Positions 26,164-34,757 of a stretch of 64,000 nt of DNA are shown here, piece after piece. Position 1 is the stretch's first letter; each line of letters opens with the position of its first letter. Where the stretch lies: positions 1-64,000 of the forward strand of contig NZ_BMIN01000013.1 in NCBI RefSeq assembly GCF_014642405.1, given 5' to 3'. The notes beneath the pieces were generated by a model that was not told the origin of the DNA, ran no database searches, and worked only from the letters and a program-made list of their open reading frames with translations. Position numbers and translations under genes: made by a program. Origin of the DNA: Pontibacillus salipaludis (GTDB lineage: Bacteria; Bacillota; Bacilli; Bacillales; BH030062).

Positions 26164-26433
26164 TTATTCTGGCTTTTCAGGAGGATATAATTCAGGACGT
26201 GTCACATTTTTTACGAGTATGACATCTTCACCTATAGTTAAGATGGAAGACCAAGGAATAACCAATTCCTCATCTTTACCAAATAACCCCATCATCTTTC
26301 CTTTTGTCCCTACTACAATAGCAAGGAGCTTCCCTCTGTCCACATCGATTTCTAGGTCCGTCATGTGACCAATTTTTTGACCATTCTCAACAGAAATAAT
26401 TTCTTTTACTTGTAACTCAGAAATCGTCACCAT
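26164..26433 (-). CDS. ylmC: PRC-barrel protein YlmC/YmxH
   Basis: A small 89-aa protein of the YlmC/YmxH sporulation-associated family. It is a single PRC-barrel fold, with ELQVKEIISVENGQKIG followed by DLEIDVDRGKLLAIVV and IPWSSILTIGEDVILV. Its molecular function is unknown. The ATG at 26433 has AAAGGTGG eight bases upstream; a GTG four codons earlier lies in that ribosome-binding region. It follows sigG, separated by a strong terminator, and heads the group leading to divIVA. Confidence 0.88.
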   Translation of the reverse strand: MVTISELQVKEIISVENGQKIGHMTDLEIDVDRGKLLAIVVGTKGKMMGLFGKDEELVIPWSSILTIGEDVILVKNVTRPELYPPEKPE

Positions 26434-26619
26434 AAATGACACCACCTTTGTAGCTATTTTATGCTCAAGATGTTTTAATCTTCACCAGAATATATATTCA
26501 TTATCGAAGAGGAACTATATAATAATGGACTTAAGGCTATAGTGGCGTGTTAAAAAATAAGCTTGAAATCCCCCCCTTATTCTAATTTGAATTTACTACC
26601 TCCTTTATTAGAATCAATA

Positions 26620-26655
26620 GAAAAGGTCTAAGCACGTTTCATACGTGCTTAGACC
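26620..26655 (-). terminator. sigG terminator
   Basis: The 13-bp perfect arms GGTCTAAGCACGT / ACGTGCTTAGACC surround a TTCAT-type loop and are followed on the minus strand by TTTTCTATTG. It begins about 7 nt after the sigG stop. Confidence 0.9.
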
Positions 26656-26661
26656 CATCCA

Positions 26662-27441
26662 TTAATCATACATTTGTTTGTTCATTTCTTTAATTGCTGC
26701 TTTTTCTAAGCGAGAGACTTGAGCCTGGGAGATCCCAATTTCATCGGCAACTTCCATTTGCGTTTTTCCTTGGAAAAAACGCTTATTCAAAATCATTTTC
26801 TCTCGGTCATTTAACCTTCTCATACCCTCTTGTAAGGCAATCTCGTCAATCCAAATTGAATCCTTGTTTTTCTCATCACTTAATTGATCCATAACAAATA
26901 TCGGATCCCCACCATCATTATAAATGGGTTCGAATAATGAAACTGGATCTTGAATTGCATCAAGAGCGAATACAACATCGGAATGGGGAACACCCATTTC
27001 CTCAGCAATCTCCATTGGTGTTGGTTCTTTAGACGTCTTCCCCATTAGCTTCTCTCGTACTTGTAAAGCTTTATAAGCAATATCTCTCAATGAACGAGAA
27101 ACGCGAATAGGGTTATTGTCTCTTAAGTAACGTCTAATTTCTCCAATAATCATTGGTACAGCATAGGTTGAGAATTTTACATTTTGACCCAAATCAAAAT
27201 TATCAATGGATTTCATTAGTCCAATACAACCAACTTGGAAAAGGTCATCCACGTATTCTCCTCGATTATTAAAGCGCTGAATAACACTCAGCACAAGACG
27301 TAAGTTCCCATTTACCAACACTTCTCTGGCACTTTCGTCTCCTGCTTGCATTTGCGTAAACAACTTACGCATTTCATCATTTTTAAGTACCGGTAATTTT
27401 GATGTATCGACTCCGCAAATTTCAACTTTATGTCGTGTCAA
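26662..27441 (-). CDS. sigG: RNA polymerase sigma-G factor (late forespore)
   Basis: SigG directs late forespore transcription. The 259-aa sigma-70 family protein begins at a TTG: GGAGGG lies seven bases upstream, and the product then reads MTRHKVEICGVDTSKLPVLK, aligning with B. subtilis SigG. Region 2 contains LFQVGCIGLMKSIDNFD and FSTYAVPMIIGEIRRYLRD. The region 4 helix-turn-helix is KTQMEVADEIGISQAQVSRLE. Longer frames up to 27555 lack support. A SigF-like promoter lies about 40-60 bp upstream. The gene follows sigE, as in all Bacillus. Confidence 0.97.
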   Translation of the reverse strand: MTRHKVEICGVDTSKLPVLKNDEMRKLFTQMQAGDESAREVLVNGNLRLVLSVIQRFNNRGEYVDDLFQVGCIGLMKSIDNFDLGQNVKFSTYAVPMIIGEIRRYLRDNNPIRVSRSLRDIAYKALQVREKLMGKTSKEPTPMEIAEEMGVPHSDVVFALDAIQDPVSLFEPIYNDGGDPIFVMDQLSDEKNKDSIWIDEIALQEGMRRLNDREKMILNKRFFQGKTQMEVADEIGISQAQVSRLEKAAIKEMNKQMYD

Positions 27442-27476
27442 ATCTATACCCTCCTCAGTGGAGCTGCTGTCAAAAA

Positions 27477-27506
27477 ACAGTATCTCCTGGGAAGGGAAAT
27501 TTATGC
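27477..27506 (-). promoter_or_regulatory. Candidate SigF promoter of sigG
   Basis: On the minus strand GCATA (27502-27506) is followed after 14 bp by GGAGATACTGT (27477-27487). The latter fits the SigF -10 pattern GGNNANANTNT at every fixed position. It lies 36 bp upstream of the sigG start, and B. subtilis sigG is known to be SigF-dependent. Confidence 0.6.
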
Positions 27507-27712
27507 ATGCGTGTCTTTTCGTGTATGGATACCTAAAACTGAAATTAGCATTCAATCACTGATGAAAAGAGTGAAAAGCTTATCCTTTTATATAAAAATA
27601 AAATTTATGAGTCTTCTCTCTCTTGACCTTTTGAGTTGATAACTTATGTTTGGTTTTGATGGAATAAATGTAGATTTATATCCATATAATCACTGAGTGG
27701 TAAACAAAGTTC

Positions 27713-27747
27713 ACAAAAAAGAGACGAAAATGAATGATTTCCGCCTC
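27713..27747 (-). terminator. sigE terminator
   Basis: The minus-strand arms GAGGCGGAAAT / ATTTTCGTCTC (two G-U pairs) are followed by TTTTTTGTG. It lies 12 nt after the sigE stop codon. Confidence 0.8.
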
Positions 27748-27759
27748 GCACACTATGTT

Positions 27760-28479
27760 TTACACCATTTTATTAAACTCTTTCTTCAAACGTCGAATAA
27801 TTTTCTTTTCTAATCTTGAGATGTAAGATTGTGATATCCCTAACATATCAGCAACATCTTTTTGAGTACGCTCTTCTTCTCCAACTAAACCAAATCGCAA
27901 TCCCATAATCTGCTTTTCGCGATCATTTAGTTGTTCTAAAGCTTTTAGCAACAATTTCTTATCAACGCTTGCTTCTAAATCTTTTGTAATAATATCCTCA
28001 TCCGTTCCCAAAACGTCTGATAACAGTAATTCATTTCCATCCCAGTCAATGTTTAGCGGCTCATCAAAAGAAACTTCACTTCGAATCTTATTATTTCTTC
28101 TTAAGTACATAAGAATTTCATTTTCTATACACCTGGAAGCATACGTAGCTAATTTAATTTTCTTTTCAGGGTTAAATGTATTTACTGCTTTAATAAGGCC
28201 TATGGTACCAATACTAATTAAGTCTTCAATGTTAATGCCTGTATTCTCGAACTTGCGAGCTATATAAACCACTAACCTTAAGTTTCGTTCAATTAAGATA
28301 GCTCTCGCAGCTTGATCCCCTTTTGTGAGTTTTTGTAATAGCTCTGCTTCTTCTTCTTTACTAAGCGGTGGCGGAAGAGCCTCGTTCCCACCAATGTAGT
28401 AGACTTCATCTGTTTTCCAGCCTAATTTGTATAAAAGCTTATACCACCATAATTGAACTTTAAGCTTCCACTTCCTCAT
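27760..28479 (-). CDS. sigE: RNA polymerase sigma-E factor precursor (mother cell)
   Basis: Pro-SigE is activated by SpoIIGA cleavage and drives early mother-cell genes. The 239-aa protein keeps the basic, hydrophobic pro-region (residues 1-27) ending in DEVYYIGG; Tyr27-Tyr28 align with the B. subtilis cleavage site. Region 2 has [18 protein letters not shown], and the region 4 helix-turn-helix is [24 protein letters not shown] follows GGGGAGGAG at four bases. It lies 26 nt downstream of spoIIGA in the spoIIG operon. Confidence 0.97.
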   Translation of the reverse strand: MRKWKLKVQLWWYKLLYKLGWKTDEVYYIGGNEALPPPLSKEEEAELLQKLTKGDQAARAILIERNLRLVVYIARKFENTGINIEDLISIGTIGLIKAVNTFNPEKKIKLATYASRCIENEILMYLRRNNKIRSEVSFDEPLNIDWDGNELLLSDVLGTDEDIITKDLEASVDKKLLLKALEQLNDREKQIMGLRFGLVGEEERTQKDVADMLGISQSYISRLEKKIIRRLKKEFNKMV

Positions 28480-28505
28480 AGTTCTCCTCCCCTTTTGTAA
28501 AACAT

Positions 28506-29429
28506 TTATGCAGAGTCAACAGCAATTGACTTTAGTAAATGTGGGTGTAACAAACATTGATAGCTTTCGTCTGGTGAAAGTTGTCCAAATTGAATCCCAA
28601 TTAGGACACGATCTACCGTAATTGGATTATCTTTAATTGTAAGGCGAATCCAGTCCGGCTTTAATACAAGCATAAACTGACTCGTACCTCCTACACCCTG
28701 ATAAGGCACAATTCGAAATTTATCCGTCCACCCCTCAGGGATAAGTTCAAAATTCAGGGTTTGTTGAACTTGATGGATATTCTCCCATTCCTCTTCTTTA
28801 AACCACCCTTTCATAACTGCCTCATCACATATAATGACAGGCTGCTTCGTAATTGGATCAACAAGCTGATTTCCACTATCTACAAAGGACATAAGTTGTT
28901 GGACGTGGTTATTGACTGAGATGGAAACAGGAAGAATTTCATCATACTTAATCTTTTGTACAACAAGCTGGTCCATTCTTCGTTTAGAGAAGATCCAGAC
29001 GATAGGGAAACCAATTAGGACAAACAACCAGCTAATTCCGTCTCCAAATCCTGTTTGATACGTAACAATAACCCCGCTCGACACAAAGATCTGCTCATTT
29101 AAAAAGTAATAGAGTCCAAACAGTCCCCCACCAATCGAAAACGTCACAAAATAGAATAAGAAGAGCCTTCTGGCAAATAGCCGTATATTCCGGTAGCCAA
29201 AAGAAGTGAATATAATGAGTAATGAGAAAAGGCCTTTTCCAGCTGGGGTAGCCCATAAGGAAGATGGATAGAATAAGTTCAGCGGAACTAACAACGAAGC
29301 CACAACTGCACCTAGAGCTAATCGATACCTGGGGCTTCGTGACTTGGATAAACTATGCGTAAGAAGTAAGATCATCCAGTCTAGGAAAAAGTTCAGAAGC
29401 CAAACAGCATCCAAATAAATGGTCAACAT
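28506..29429 (-). CDS. spoIIGA: SpoIIGA, membrane aspartic protease that activates SigE
   Basis: SpoIIGA removes the SigE pro-peptide after SpoIIR signals from the forespore. The 307-aa protein has five N-terminal TM helices (about 1-150). The cytoplasmic protease domain has the aspartic protease motif [11 protein letters not shown] near residue 181. I chose ATG at 29429 because AAAGGG lies upstream and the N-terminus then reads [13 protein letters not shown]. The frame to 29501 runs into the promoter. The length is close to the 309-aa B. subtilis protein. It is the first gene of the spoIIG operon. Confidence 0.95.
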   Translation of the reverse strand: MLTIYLDAVWLLNFFLDWMILLLTHSLSKSRSPRYRLALGAVVASLLVPLNLFYPSSLWATPAGKGLFSLLIIFTSFGYRNIRLFARRLFLFYFVTFSIGGGLFGLYYFLNEQIFVSSGVIVTYQTGFGDGISWLFVLIGFPIVWIFSKRRMDQLVVQKIKYDEILPVSISVNNHVQQLMSFVDSGNQLVDPITKQPVIICDEAVMKGWFKEEEWENIHQVQQTLNFELIPEGWTDKFRIVPYQGVGGTSQFMLVLKPDWIRLTIKDNPITVDRVLIGIQFGQLSPDESYQCLLHPHLLKSIAVDSA

Positions 29430-29468
29430 TTCATCCCTTTCTCTTAGGAATTTCTTCTGTTGAAATTT

Positions 29469-29501
29469 AGTATAGAAGAGATAGATAAAGAAGTCTGTCA
29501 C
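29469..29501 (-). promoter_or_regulatory. spoIIG promoter (Spo0A-activated, wide spacer)
   Basis: On the minus strand GTGACA (29496-29501) and TATACT (29469-29474) are separated by 21 bp, about four more than a normal SigA promoter. The B. subtilis spoIIG promoter is known for a 22-bp spacer and Spo0A activation. The plus strand at the -35 reads TGTCACA, close to the 0A box TGTCGAA. Confidence 0.65.
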
Positions 29502-29545
29502 ATTATGAGAGGAAGTTGAAACTTATTTTTATAGATTTAAGCAGG

Positions 29546-29556
29546 TTTTGTCGGAA
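29546..29556 (+). promoter_or_regulatory. Spo0A box upstream of spoIIG
   Basis: TTTTGTCGGAA closely matches the 0A-box consensus TTTTGTCGAA-type sequence, one base apart. It lies 45 bp upstream of the spoIIG -35, a position comparable to the distal Spo0A site in B. subtilis. Confidence 0.6.
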
Positions 29557-29663
29557 GGTTTCTGAGGATGAGAAACATACATCTATTTAATACTTTTTAC
29601 ACTATTTGAAGAAAGTAATACTAAACTATTATCATGTGTGTATTCAAGAATAGGGCAGGATTG

Positions 29664-30134
29664 TTGAATACTCGAAGCTGAGAGAATGTTTTCGTTAACT
29701 TCAATTGAGCATAAGGTGGGCCTGGAAACCACTCGCTTTCCTGTGGGGAGCTGGTGAGCCTCCTCAGCCGGCACGCCGGCTTCCGGGGTCTCACCTAGGC
29801 TCTTCTGCCCACGGGAGTCTCGCAGTCCCCAAGCCTGCCCTAACGTGAATTAGATGAACGGCCCCACTTATTATAGTTGCTCTTAAGCCCCCTTTCTCCC
29901 AAATGTGGCGAGTTTCCGTCTCTTCCGATTTGGTGAAGGTGGGCCTGGAAATTGCGAGACTCCTGCGGGAGAAAGAGGTAGACGAGACCCCGCAGGGTGG
30001 TTTCCCCGAGGAGGCTCGACAGCTCGCCCGCGGAAAGCGAGTGATTTCCAGGCCCGCCTTACGCTACTTTAAAGCTGACGGAAACCCCTCCCCATCTAGC
30101 GCAAGCCATCTCTGTCTCAGCTTCAAGTCTTCCT
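29664..30134. repeat. Composite foldback repeat, copy 2
   Basis: The terminal repeats TTGAATACTCGAAGCTGAGA (29664-29683) and TCTCAGCTTCAAGTCTTCCT (30115-30134) are inverted. Both internal foldbacks are of the short type. One at 29713-29843 is in reverse orientation with one degraded arm. One at 29936-30060 has intact arms GGTGGGCCTGGAAA / TTTCCAGGCCCGCC. Subterminal AAGCTGACGG also recurs. The element fills most of the 796-bp gap between spoIIGA and ftsZ; the rest holds the spoIIG control region and the ftsZ terminator. A long plus-strand open frame (29903-30295) crossing it is not a gene. Confidence 0.85.
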
Positions 30135-30185
30135 TAAAAGGGGGCTTATATGGAAGACATCAAATACTATTAGAAAGCCTGATAA

Positions 30186-30219
30186 AAATAAAAAGCCTAC
30201 AGCAAAATGCTGTAGGCTT
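30186..30219 (-). terminator. ftsZ terminator
   Basis: The arms AGCCTACAGCA / TGCTGTAGGCT with a short loop are followed on the minus strand by TTTTTATTTTT. It lies directly after the ftsZ stop codon and ends the division and wall cluster. Confidence 0.92.
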
Positions 30220-30225
30220 CTTTCG

Positions 30226-31398
30226 TTATTGTCTTCTGTTTCGGTTACGGTTTCTTAAGAATGTTGGGATATCAAGCGTATCCTCTTCTTGTTGAGGCTT
30301 ATTATACCCGTGAGAAGATTGTTGTTGCTGAGGTTGGCTTGAAGCAGGGGCTTCTCGACGTGGCTCAGGACGTTTCTTCTCTTGTTGTTGAGGTTGCTGA
30401 TTATTTAAACCTGGGCGTGCCTGTGGTTTATTTCCTTGCAATTGACTTTCATCAAATCCAGTCGCGATGACAGTTACTACAATTTCATCTTTTAGATTCT
30501 CATTGATTACAGAACCAAAGATTACGTTTACTTCTTGATCCGCTGCAGAAGTTACAATGTCGGCTGCTTCTTGTACTTCATAAAGACTTAGGTTAGCTCC
30601 ACCAGTAATGTTCATAAGAACACCATGAGCACCATCAATTGATGTTTCAAGTAATGGTGAGGAAATAGCTTTCTTCGCAGCTTCTGCGGCTCGACTTTCT
30701 CCTGTAGCAATACCAATTCCCATAAGGGCAGACCCTTTATCAGCCATAATCGTTTTTACGTCGGCAAAGTCTACGTTTATGAGACCAGGTACAGCAATTA
30801 AGTCTGAGATACCTTGTACACCTTGTCGTAGTACGTTATCCGCTTCTCGGAATGCTTCTAACATAGGTGTATTTTTGTCCACGATCTCTAGAAGGCGATC
30901 ATTTGGAATAACAATAAGAGTGTCTACGTTACTCTTTAATGAGTCAATTCCTCCTGTTGCTTGTGTAGAACGTTTACGACCTTCGAAAGTGAATGGGCGT
31001 GTAACAACACCAACTGTTAAGGCACCCAATTCCTTTGCTACTTGTGCAATGACAGGAGCAGCACCAGTACCAGTACCGCCACCCATTCCTGCTGTAACGA
31101 AGACCATATCAGCACCTTGCAAGGCTTCCTCTAACTGTTCTTTACTTTCTTCAGCTGCTTTGCGACCAACTTCTGGATTCGCTCCTGCGCCTAACCCTCG
31201 TGTTAATTTATTACCAATTTGCATTTTCACTTCTGCTTTAGATAAGTTTAATGCTTGTGCATCGGTGTTGACCGCAATAAACTCAACACCTTGTACCCCA
31301 TGCTCAATCATTCGGTTTACAGCGTTACTACCGCCTCCACCTACACCAATAACTTTAATGGTGGCTAATTGGTCCGTGCTCGTATCAAACTCTAACAT
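30226..31398 (-). CDS. ftsZ: Cell division GTPase FtsZ
   Basis: FtsZ forms the Z-ring that positions and drives septation. The 390-aa tubulin homologue has the N-terminal GTPase core (about 12-220), with [13 protein letters not shown] near 18 and the tubulin signature [11 protein letters not shown] near 106. [11 protein letters not shown] supplies the catalytic T7-loop region. A Q/P-rich linker (about 320-370) precedes the conserved C-terminal peptide [11 protein letters not shown], which binds FtsA and SepF. It is encoded 74 nt after ftsA. The FtsZ partners FtsA, SepF and DivIVA are all in this window. Confidence 0.98.
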   Translation of the reverse strand: MLEFDTSTDQLATIKVIGVGGGGSNAVNRMIEHGVQGVEFIAVNTDAQALNLSKAEVKMQIGNKLTRGLGAGANPEVGRKAAEESKEQLEEALQGADMVFVTAGMGGGTGTGAAPVIAQVAKELGALTVGVVTRPFTFEGRKRSTQATGGIDSLKSNVDTLIVIPNDRLLEIVDKNTPMLEAFREADNVLRQGVQGISDLIAVPGLINVDFADVKTIMADKGSALMGIGIATGESRAAEAAKKAISSPLLETSIDGAHGVLMNITGGANLSLYEVQEAADIVTSAADQEVNVIFGSVINENLKDEIVVTVIATGFDESQLQGNKPQARPGLNNQQPQQQEKKRPEPRREAPASSQPQQQQSSHGYNKPQQEEDTLDIPTFLRNRNRNRRQ

Positions 31399-31472
31399 TT
31401 TCCGTTCCTCCCACTTTGCAAGATTCCAAGATTCTGTATCTAGTACGATTTAAACTTCGATAGGATGGATGT

Positions 31473-32768
31473 TTAATCGAAGAAATATTTTATCAAATTT
31501 GCAACTTTAGATTCTTTTTGTTTCTTTGGTTCGGGTTGATGATCAGACTGACTTGGTTGTTTCTTTTGTTTCTTTACTTTCGGTTGTTCTGTTTCTTCTA
31601 CAGTAACCGAAGGGAAAAGTTCTTTGCCTTGTATTTTCGCATTATGATAGGCAAATTGCAATATACCTACACCTGAAGTAAATTGCGGTTCGCGTACCCC
31701 GATATAATCAGGTATTGCAATTCTAACGTTTGTTTGGAAGCAATCCTGAGCTAAATCTGCACAACCTGGCATCCCTACTAATCCACCAGTTAAGACATAT
31801 CCACCTGGCAATTCACGATAACCCATGCGTCTTAGTTCGCGCTCAGCGTATGCATAAATCTCTTCTAATCGTGCTTCAATCATATCAGATATCTGTAACT
31901 GATTAAATGATTGTTTCCGGTCACTGCCTATGATGGACACCTCAAATGTTTCCTCTTCTTGAGCATCATCGAAAAAGGCATGGCCGTAATTTAGTTTAAC
32001 ATCCTCAGCTTCCTCCGTGGACGTTCTCATACCAATTGACAAGTCTTTTGTGACGTTATCGCCACCTAATGAGATAACACTTGTATCTTGCAAGAACCCT
32101 TGTTCAAAAACAGAAATGGTCGTGCAACCGCCACCAATATCAAGAAGAGCAACACCCAGGTTTTTCTCATCTTTCGATAAAGCAACAGCCCCAGAAGCTA
32201 ACGGTTGTAAACATATATCGAGAACTTCTAAGTTAGCGCGTTCTACGCACTTCAAGATGTTATGTAGAACCGTTTTTGAACAAGTTATAATGGTGCCTTC
32301 CATTTCAAGGCGAACACCAATCATACCACGCGGGTCTGTAATTTCATCTAATCCATCCACAATAAATTGCTTAGGAATAACGTCTACAATTTCACGTTCT
32401 GGTGGTACGGAAATAACCTGAGCCGCATCAATTACACGAGCAATATCTTCATTTCCAATTTCACGGTTTTCGCTTTGCACAGCTACAACACCATGACATG
32501 GCTGAAGTTGTATGTGGCTACCATTAATACCCACAACCACCCGGTTAATTTGCATCCCTACCATTCTTTCTGCCTGTTCTACAGCATTTCGTATGGATTG
32601 GACCGTTTGATCTATGTCTACAATGGCACCTTTTTTCATCCCATTAGAGGCTGCTGTGCCAACACCTATAATATTTAACGAATCATTCATTACTTCGCCT
32701 ATGATTACTTTGATTTTTGATGTACCTATATCAAGGCTGACAAGTATATCATTGTTGTTCAAATCCAA
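31473..32768 (-). CDS. ftsA: Cell division protein FtsA
   Basis: FtsA is an actin-like ATPase that anchors FtsZ to the membrane. The 431-aa protein has the ATPase signatures VSLDIGTSKIKVIIGEV near residue 9 and LLDIGGGCTTISVF near 206. YVLTGGLVGMPG lies near 335. The C-terminus ends in the amphipathic membrane-targeting helix KVANLIKYFFD, preceded by a K/Q/P-rich linker. The start is TTG, with GGAGG four bases upstream and MDLNNNDILVSLDIG following. A SigH-like promoter lies about 165 bp upstream. Confidence 0.96.
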   Translation of the reverse strand: MDLNNNDILVSLDIGTSKIKVIIGEVMNDSLNIIGVGTAASNGMKKGAIVDIDQTVQSIRNAVEQAERMVGMQINRVVVGINGSHIQLQPCHGVVAVQSENREIGNEDIARVIDAAQVISVPPEREIVDVIPKQFIVDGLDEITDPRGMIGVRLEMEGTIITCSKTVLHNILKCVERANLEVLDICLQPLASGAVALSKDEKNLGVALLDIGGGCTTISVFEQGFLQDTSVISLGGDNVTKDLSIGMRTSTEEAEDVKLNYGHAFFDDAQEEETFEVSIIGSDRKQSFNQLQISDMIEARLEEIYAYAERELRRMGYRELPGGYVLTGGLVGMPGCADLAQDCFQTNVRIAIPDYIGVREPQFTSGVGILQFAYHNAKIQGKELFPSVTVEETEQPKVKKQKKQPSQSDHQPEPKKQKESKVANLIKYFFD

Positions 32769-32935
32769 GGCACCTCCTAAACTAAGGCATCTGATTAGTT
32801 CACATATTACCGAATGTTCTCTTTAATCGCAATTCATTTCACACTACTTCTTTTAATTTAATCTTTTTGTAAAGAAAGTTCGAAATGAATCATACCCATC
32901 GGTTTCAATATGGACCATCAGAAACTATTTACCTT

Positions 32936-32963
32936 ATTCAACAAAAATAAGATATTTTCCTTT
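32936..32963 (-). promoter_or_regulatory. Candidate SigH promoter of ftsAZ
   Basis: Minus strand: AAAGGAAAA (32955-32963) matches the SigH -35 RWAGGAWWT at eight of nine positions. TGAAT (32936-32940) matches HGAAT after a 14-bp spacer. B. subtilis ftsAZ also has a SigH promoter for the switch to polar division. The site overlaps the sbp stop. Confidence 0.45.
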
Positions 32964-33331
32964 TATTTTCTTTCGTTTTTTTCAATTTCCTTCTTATTAC
33001 TCCTACGGTCTACTATATAACGTCGGATAATAGCTATATTTTGAAATAACCTTACTCCAAATGCAAATACAGCAGCTAAATATAAATCGACACCTAGTTG
33101 GACCCCTAGAAAAGCTAAGAAGGCTGCTAATATAACATTAAAGAAGAAACCAGATACAAAAACGGCTTGGTCAAACTTCTTTTCCAAATGTGCTCTGATT
33201 CCTCCAAGTAATGTATCAAATGCTGCTAGTACGGCTATAGACAGATAGTTTGCATACTCTTCAGGAACTCTAATGTCAGATATAAAACCTAAACTAATGC
33301 CTACAATTAAAAACAATATCGGTAACCACAT
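32963..33331 (-). CDS. sbp: Small basic protein Sbp (DUF1290)
   Basis: A 122-aa membrane protein of the small-basic-protein family with three to four hydrophobic helices. It ends in a highly charged, basic tail (YIVDRRSNKKEIEKNERK). The conserved part includes LSIAVLAAFDTLLGGIRAHLEKKFD. The function is unknown; it is conserved between ylxX and ftsA in Bacillaceae, as here. The ATG shares one base with the ylxX stop (TAATG) and has AGGTG seven bases upstream. Confidence 0.92.
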   Translation of the reverse strand: MWLPILFLIVGISLGFISDIRVPEEYANYLSIAVLAAFDTLLGGIRAHLEKKFDQAVFVSGFFFNVILAAFLAFLGVQLGVDLYLAAVFAFGVRLFQNIAIIRRYIVDRRSNKKEIEKNERK

Positions 33332-34050
33332 TAAGTTTCACCTGTTTCTGTAGCATCTTCCGTTTCAAGATATTGAAGGTCAGGAGTTTGTTCATACTCT
33401 GGTAGCGTCAATTTCTTCCTTATTTCCATTGATACAGATAAATTCTCAATTACAAACATTTCGAGTGAATCACTTACTTCCATATAATTAAGCAGTTTCT
33501 CTGGATCCTCAGCTAAAACTTTGATTTTTATAGGGAGCGGAGGAACCGGATGGTTATTCACGTAAGTTGTCCCATTTACGTCACGAATAGGGGAAAGATT
33601 AGTGATTCTTTCCTGCCCAATGGAAATATCTTTAGCACCATACGTATTTAATTCATTAATTAGCTGGTGTAGCAGGGATGGAGATACAGTAGGATAGGTT
33701 TCCGCATATTCTAAATCCTGAAATATTGGCTCTACTGTAAGCATTAATCCAGCCCCTTTTACTTCTGTAAGGCCAGCTTTCAACTTTAAATTATTAAGAG
33801 ATTTATTAAGCGTTTCTACCTTCTCAAAGTTTGACTGACCTTCATATTGAGCAATCATCTTATTTAACTCTCGCTCTTTAGCTAACAATTCTTGCTGTGT
33901 CTTTTGTTGCTTCTGTAATTCGGTTCTAACTTCCCATAGATCTCGAGTATCCCTAACTTTAGGTTCTTGGGTTGTCTGAAATTGTATGGCGATCATAAAA
34001 CCGACTAAAGCAAATACGAAGGAGAAAATGATTTTACTACGAATATTCAT
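33331..34050 (-). CDS. ylxX: DUF881 protein YlxX
   Basis: A 239-aa DUF881-family protein. One N-terminal TM helix (about 6-24), a coiled coil (about 40-80) and a C-terminal domain outside the membrane give it the look of a bitopic envelope protein. It is a paralogue of the upstream ylxW; both contain the VKGAGLMLTVEP/VKGAGVEIQLKD-type segment. I favour ATG at 34050 with AAAGGTG six bases upstream; GTG at 34059 overlaps the ylxW stop. The function is unknown; its position between divIB and ftsA suggests a link to division. Confidence 0.88.
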   Translation of the reverse strand: MNIRSKIIFSFVFALVGFMIAIQFQTTQEPKVRDTRDLWEVRTELQKQQKTQQELLAKERELNKMIAQYEGQSNFEKVETLNKSLNNLKLKAGLTEVKGAGLMLTVEPIFQDLEYAETYPTVSPSLLHQLINELNTYGAKDISIGQERITNLSPIRDVNGTTYVNNHPVPPLPIKIKVLAEDPEKLLNYMEVSDSLEMFVIENLSVSMEIRKKLTLPEYEQTPDLQYLETEDATETGET

Positions 34051-34055
34051 TTCAA

Positions 34056-34757
34056 TCACCTTTCTCCTGTAAGGCGAGCATCCATATTGATGATATCTTT
34101 CTTCTGAGTGGAAACTTCTACATTATCATTTAGTAGTTGATTAACTACTCCACCTTTTAACGTTAAGCTAGGCATTAGAACATCAGGATTTCCGATTGCC
34201 GTAATGACAAACGGCGCAGGATGTTGAACACCATCAACAGAAACGACTGGACCTACACAGGCTATATATGAATCTCGATAAAGCCTCTGCCCATTAATAG
34301 CAATAGCATTTGCTCCTGCTGATAGCAATTCGTTTACAACTTTATGAATGTGACTATCGTGCACAATATATTGATTGACATTTTCTTCTGACGGTATGTA
34401 ATCTGCATCTTTTAGCTGAATTTCAACACCTGCACCTTTTACTGGAAGTTCCCCTGTTAATTTTTGAAGTGTTTTTTTGTCTTGCACATAGTCACTTACT
34501 GTTTGTTCTTGATTGGCCAATTGATCTTCCATCTTCTGAATCTCAGACTTCTTCTTTTCGATATCTTCACGAATAGATTGATTTTCTTTTTCAATGTTGA
34601 TCAGTTGTTGCCTGTAATAATAATCTTTCTCAAGTTGTTTGTCAGTAAGCTGGTAGACTTGAGGACCCTGATTGGTTTGTTGGTAACTAAACGCAACCAG
34701 GAATCCTGAAACGAATAACACAAGGGAGAAAATGACGTGTCTACCGGTTAGCCTCAT
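34056..34757 (-). CDS. ylxW: DUF881 protein YlxW
   Basis: A 233-aa DUF881 protein with one N-terminal TM helix (about 7-25). A coiled coil (about 40-90, rich in E, K and Q) and a conserved C-terminal domain (VKGAGVEIQLKDADYIPS, GANAIAINGQRLYRDS, NPDVLMPSLTLKGG) follow. ATG at 34757 has AAGGGGAAGAG upstream, and the start overlaps the divIB stop by 17 nt. It is a tandem paralogue of ylxX, and the pair is conserved in Bacillaceae. The biochemical role is not known. Confidence 0.9.
   Translation of the reverse strand: MRLTGRHVIFSLVLFVSGFLVAFSYQQTNQGPQVYQLTDKQLEKDYYYRQQLINIEKENQSIREDIEKKKSEIQKMEDQLANQEQTVSDYVQDKKTLQKLTGELPVKGAGVEIQLKDADYIPSEENVNQYIVHDSHIHKVVNELLSAGANAIAINGQRLYRDSYIACVGPVVSVDGVQHPAPFVITAIGNPDVLMPSLTLKGGVVNQLLNDNVEVSTQKKDIINMDARLTGER

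Noticed and set aside
29903-30295. A 130-codon plus-strand frame
   Set aside because: It starts inside a repeat hairpin and runs through the ftsZ terminator and the antisense of ftsZ. It is not a gene.
30779-31453. A 224-codon plus-strand frame
   Set aside because: It lies fully antisense to ftsZ, whose reading frame is certain. Composition fits a shadow frame.
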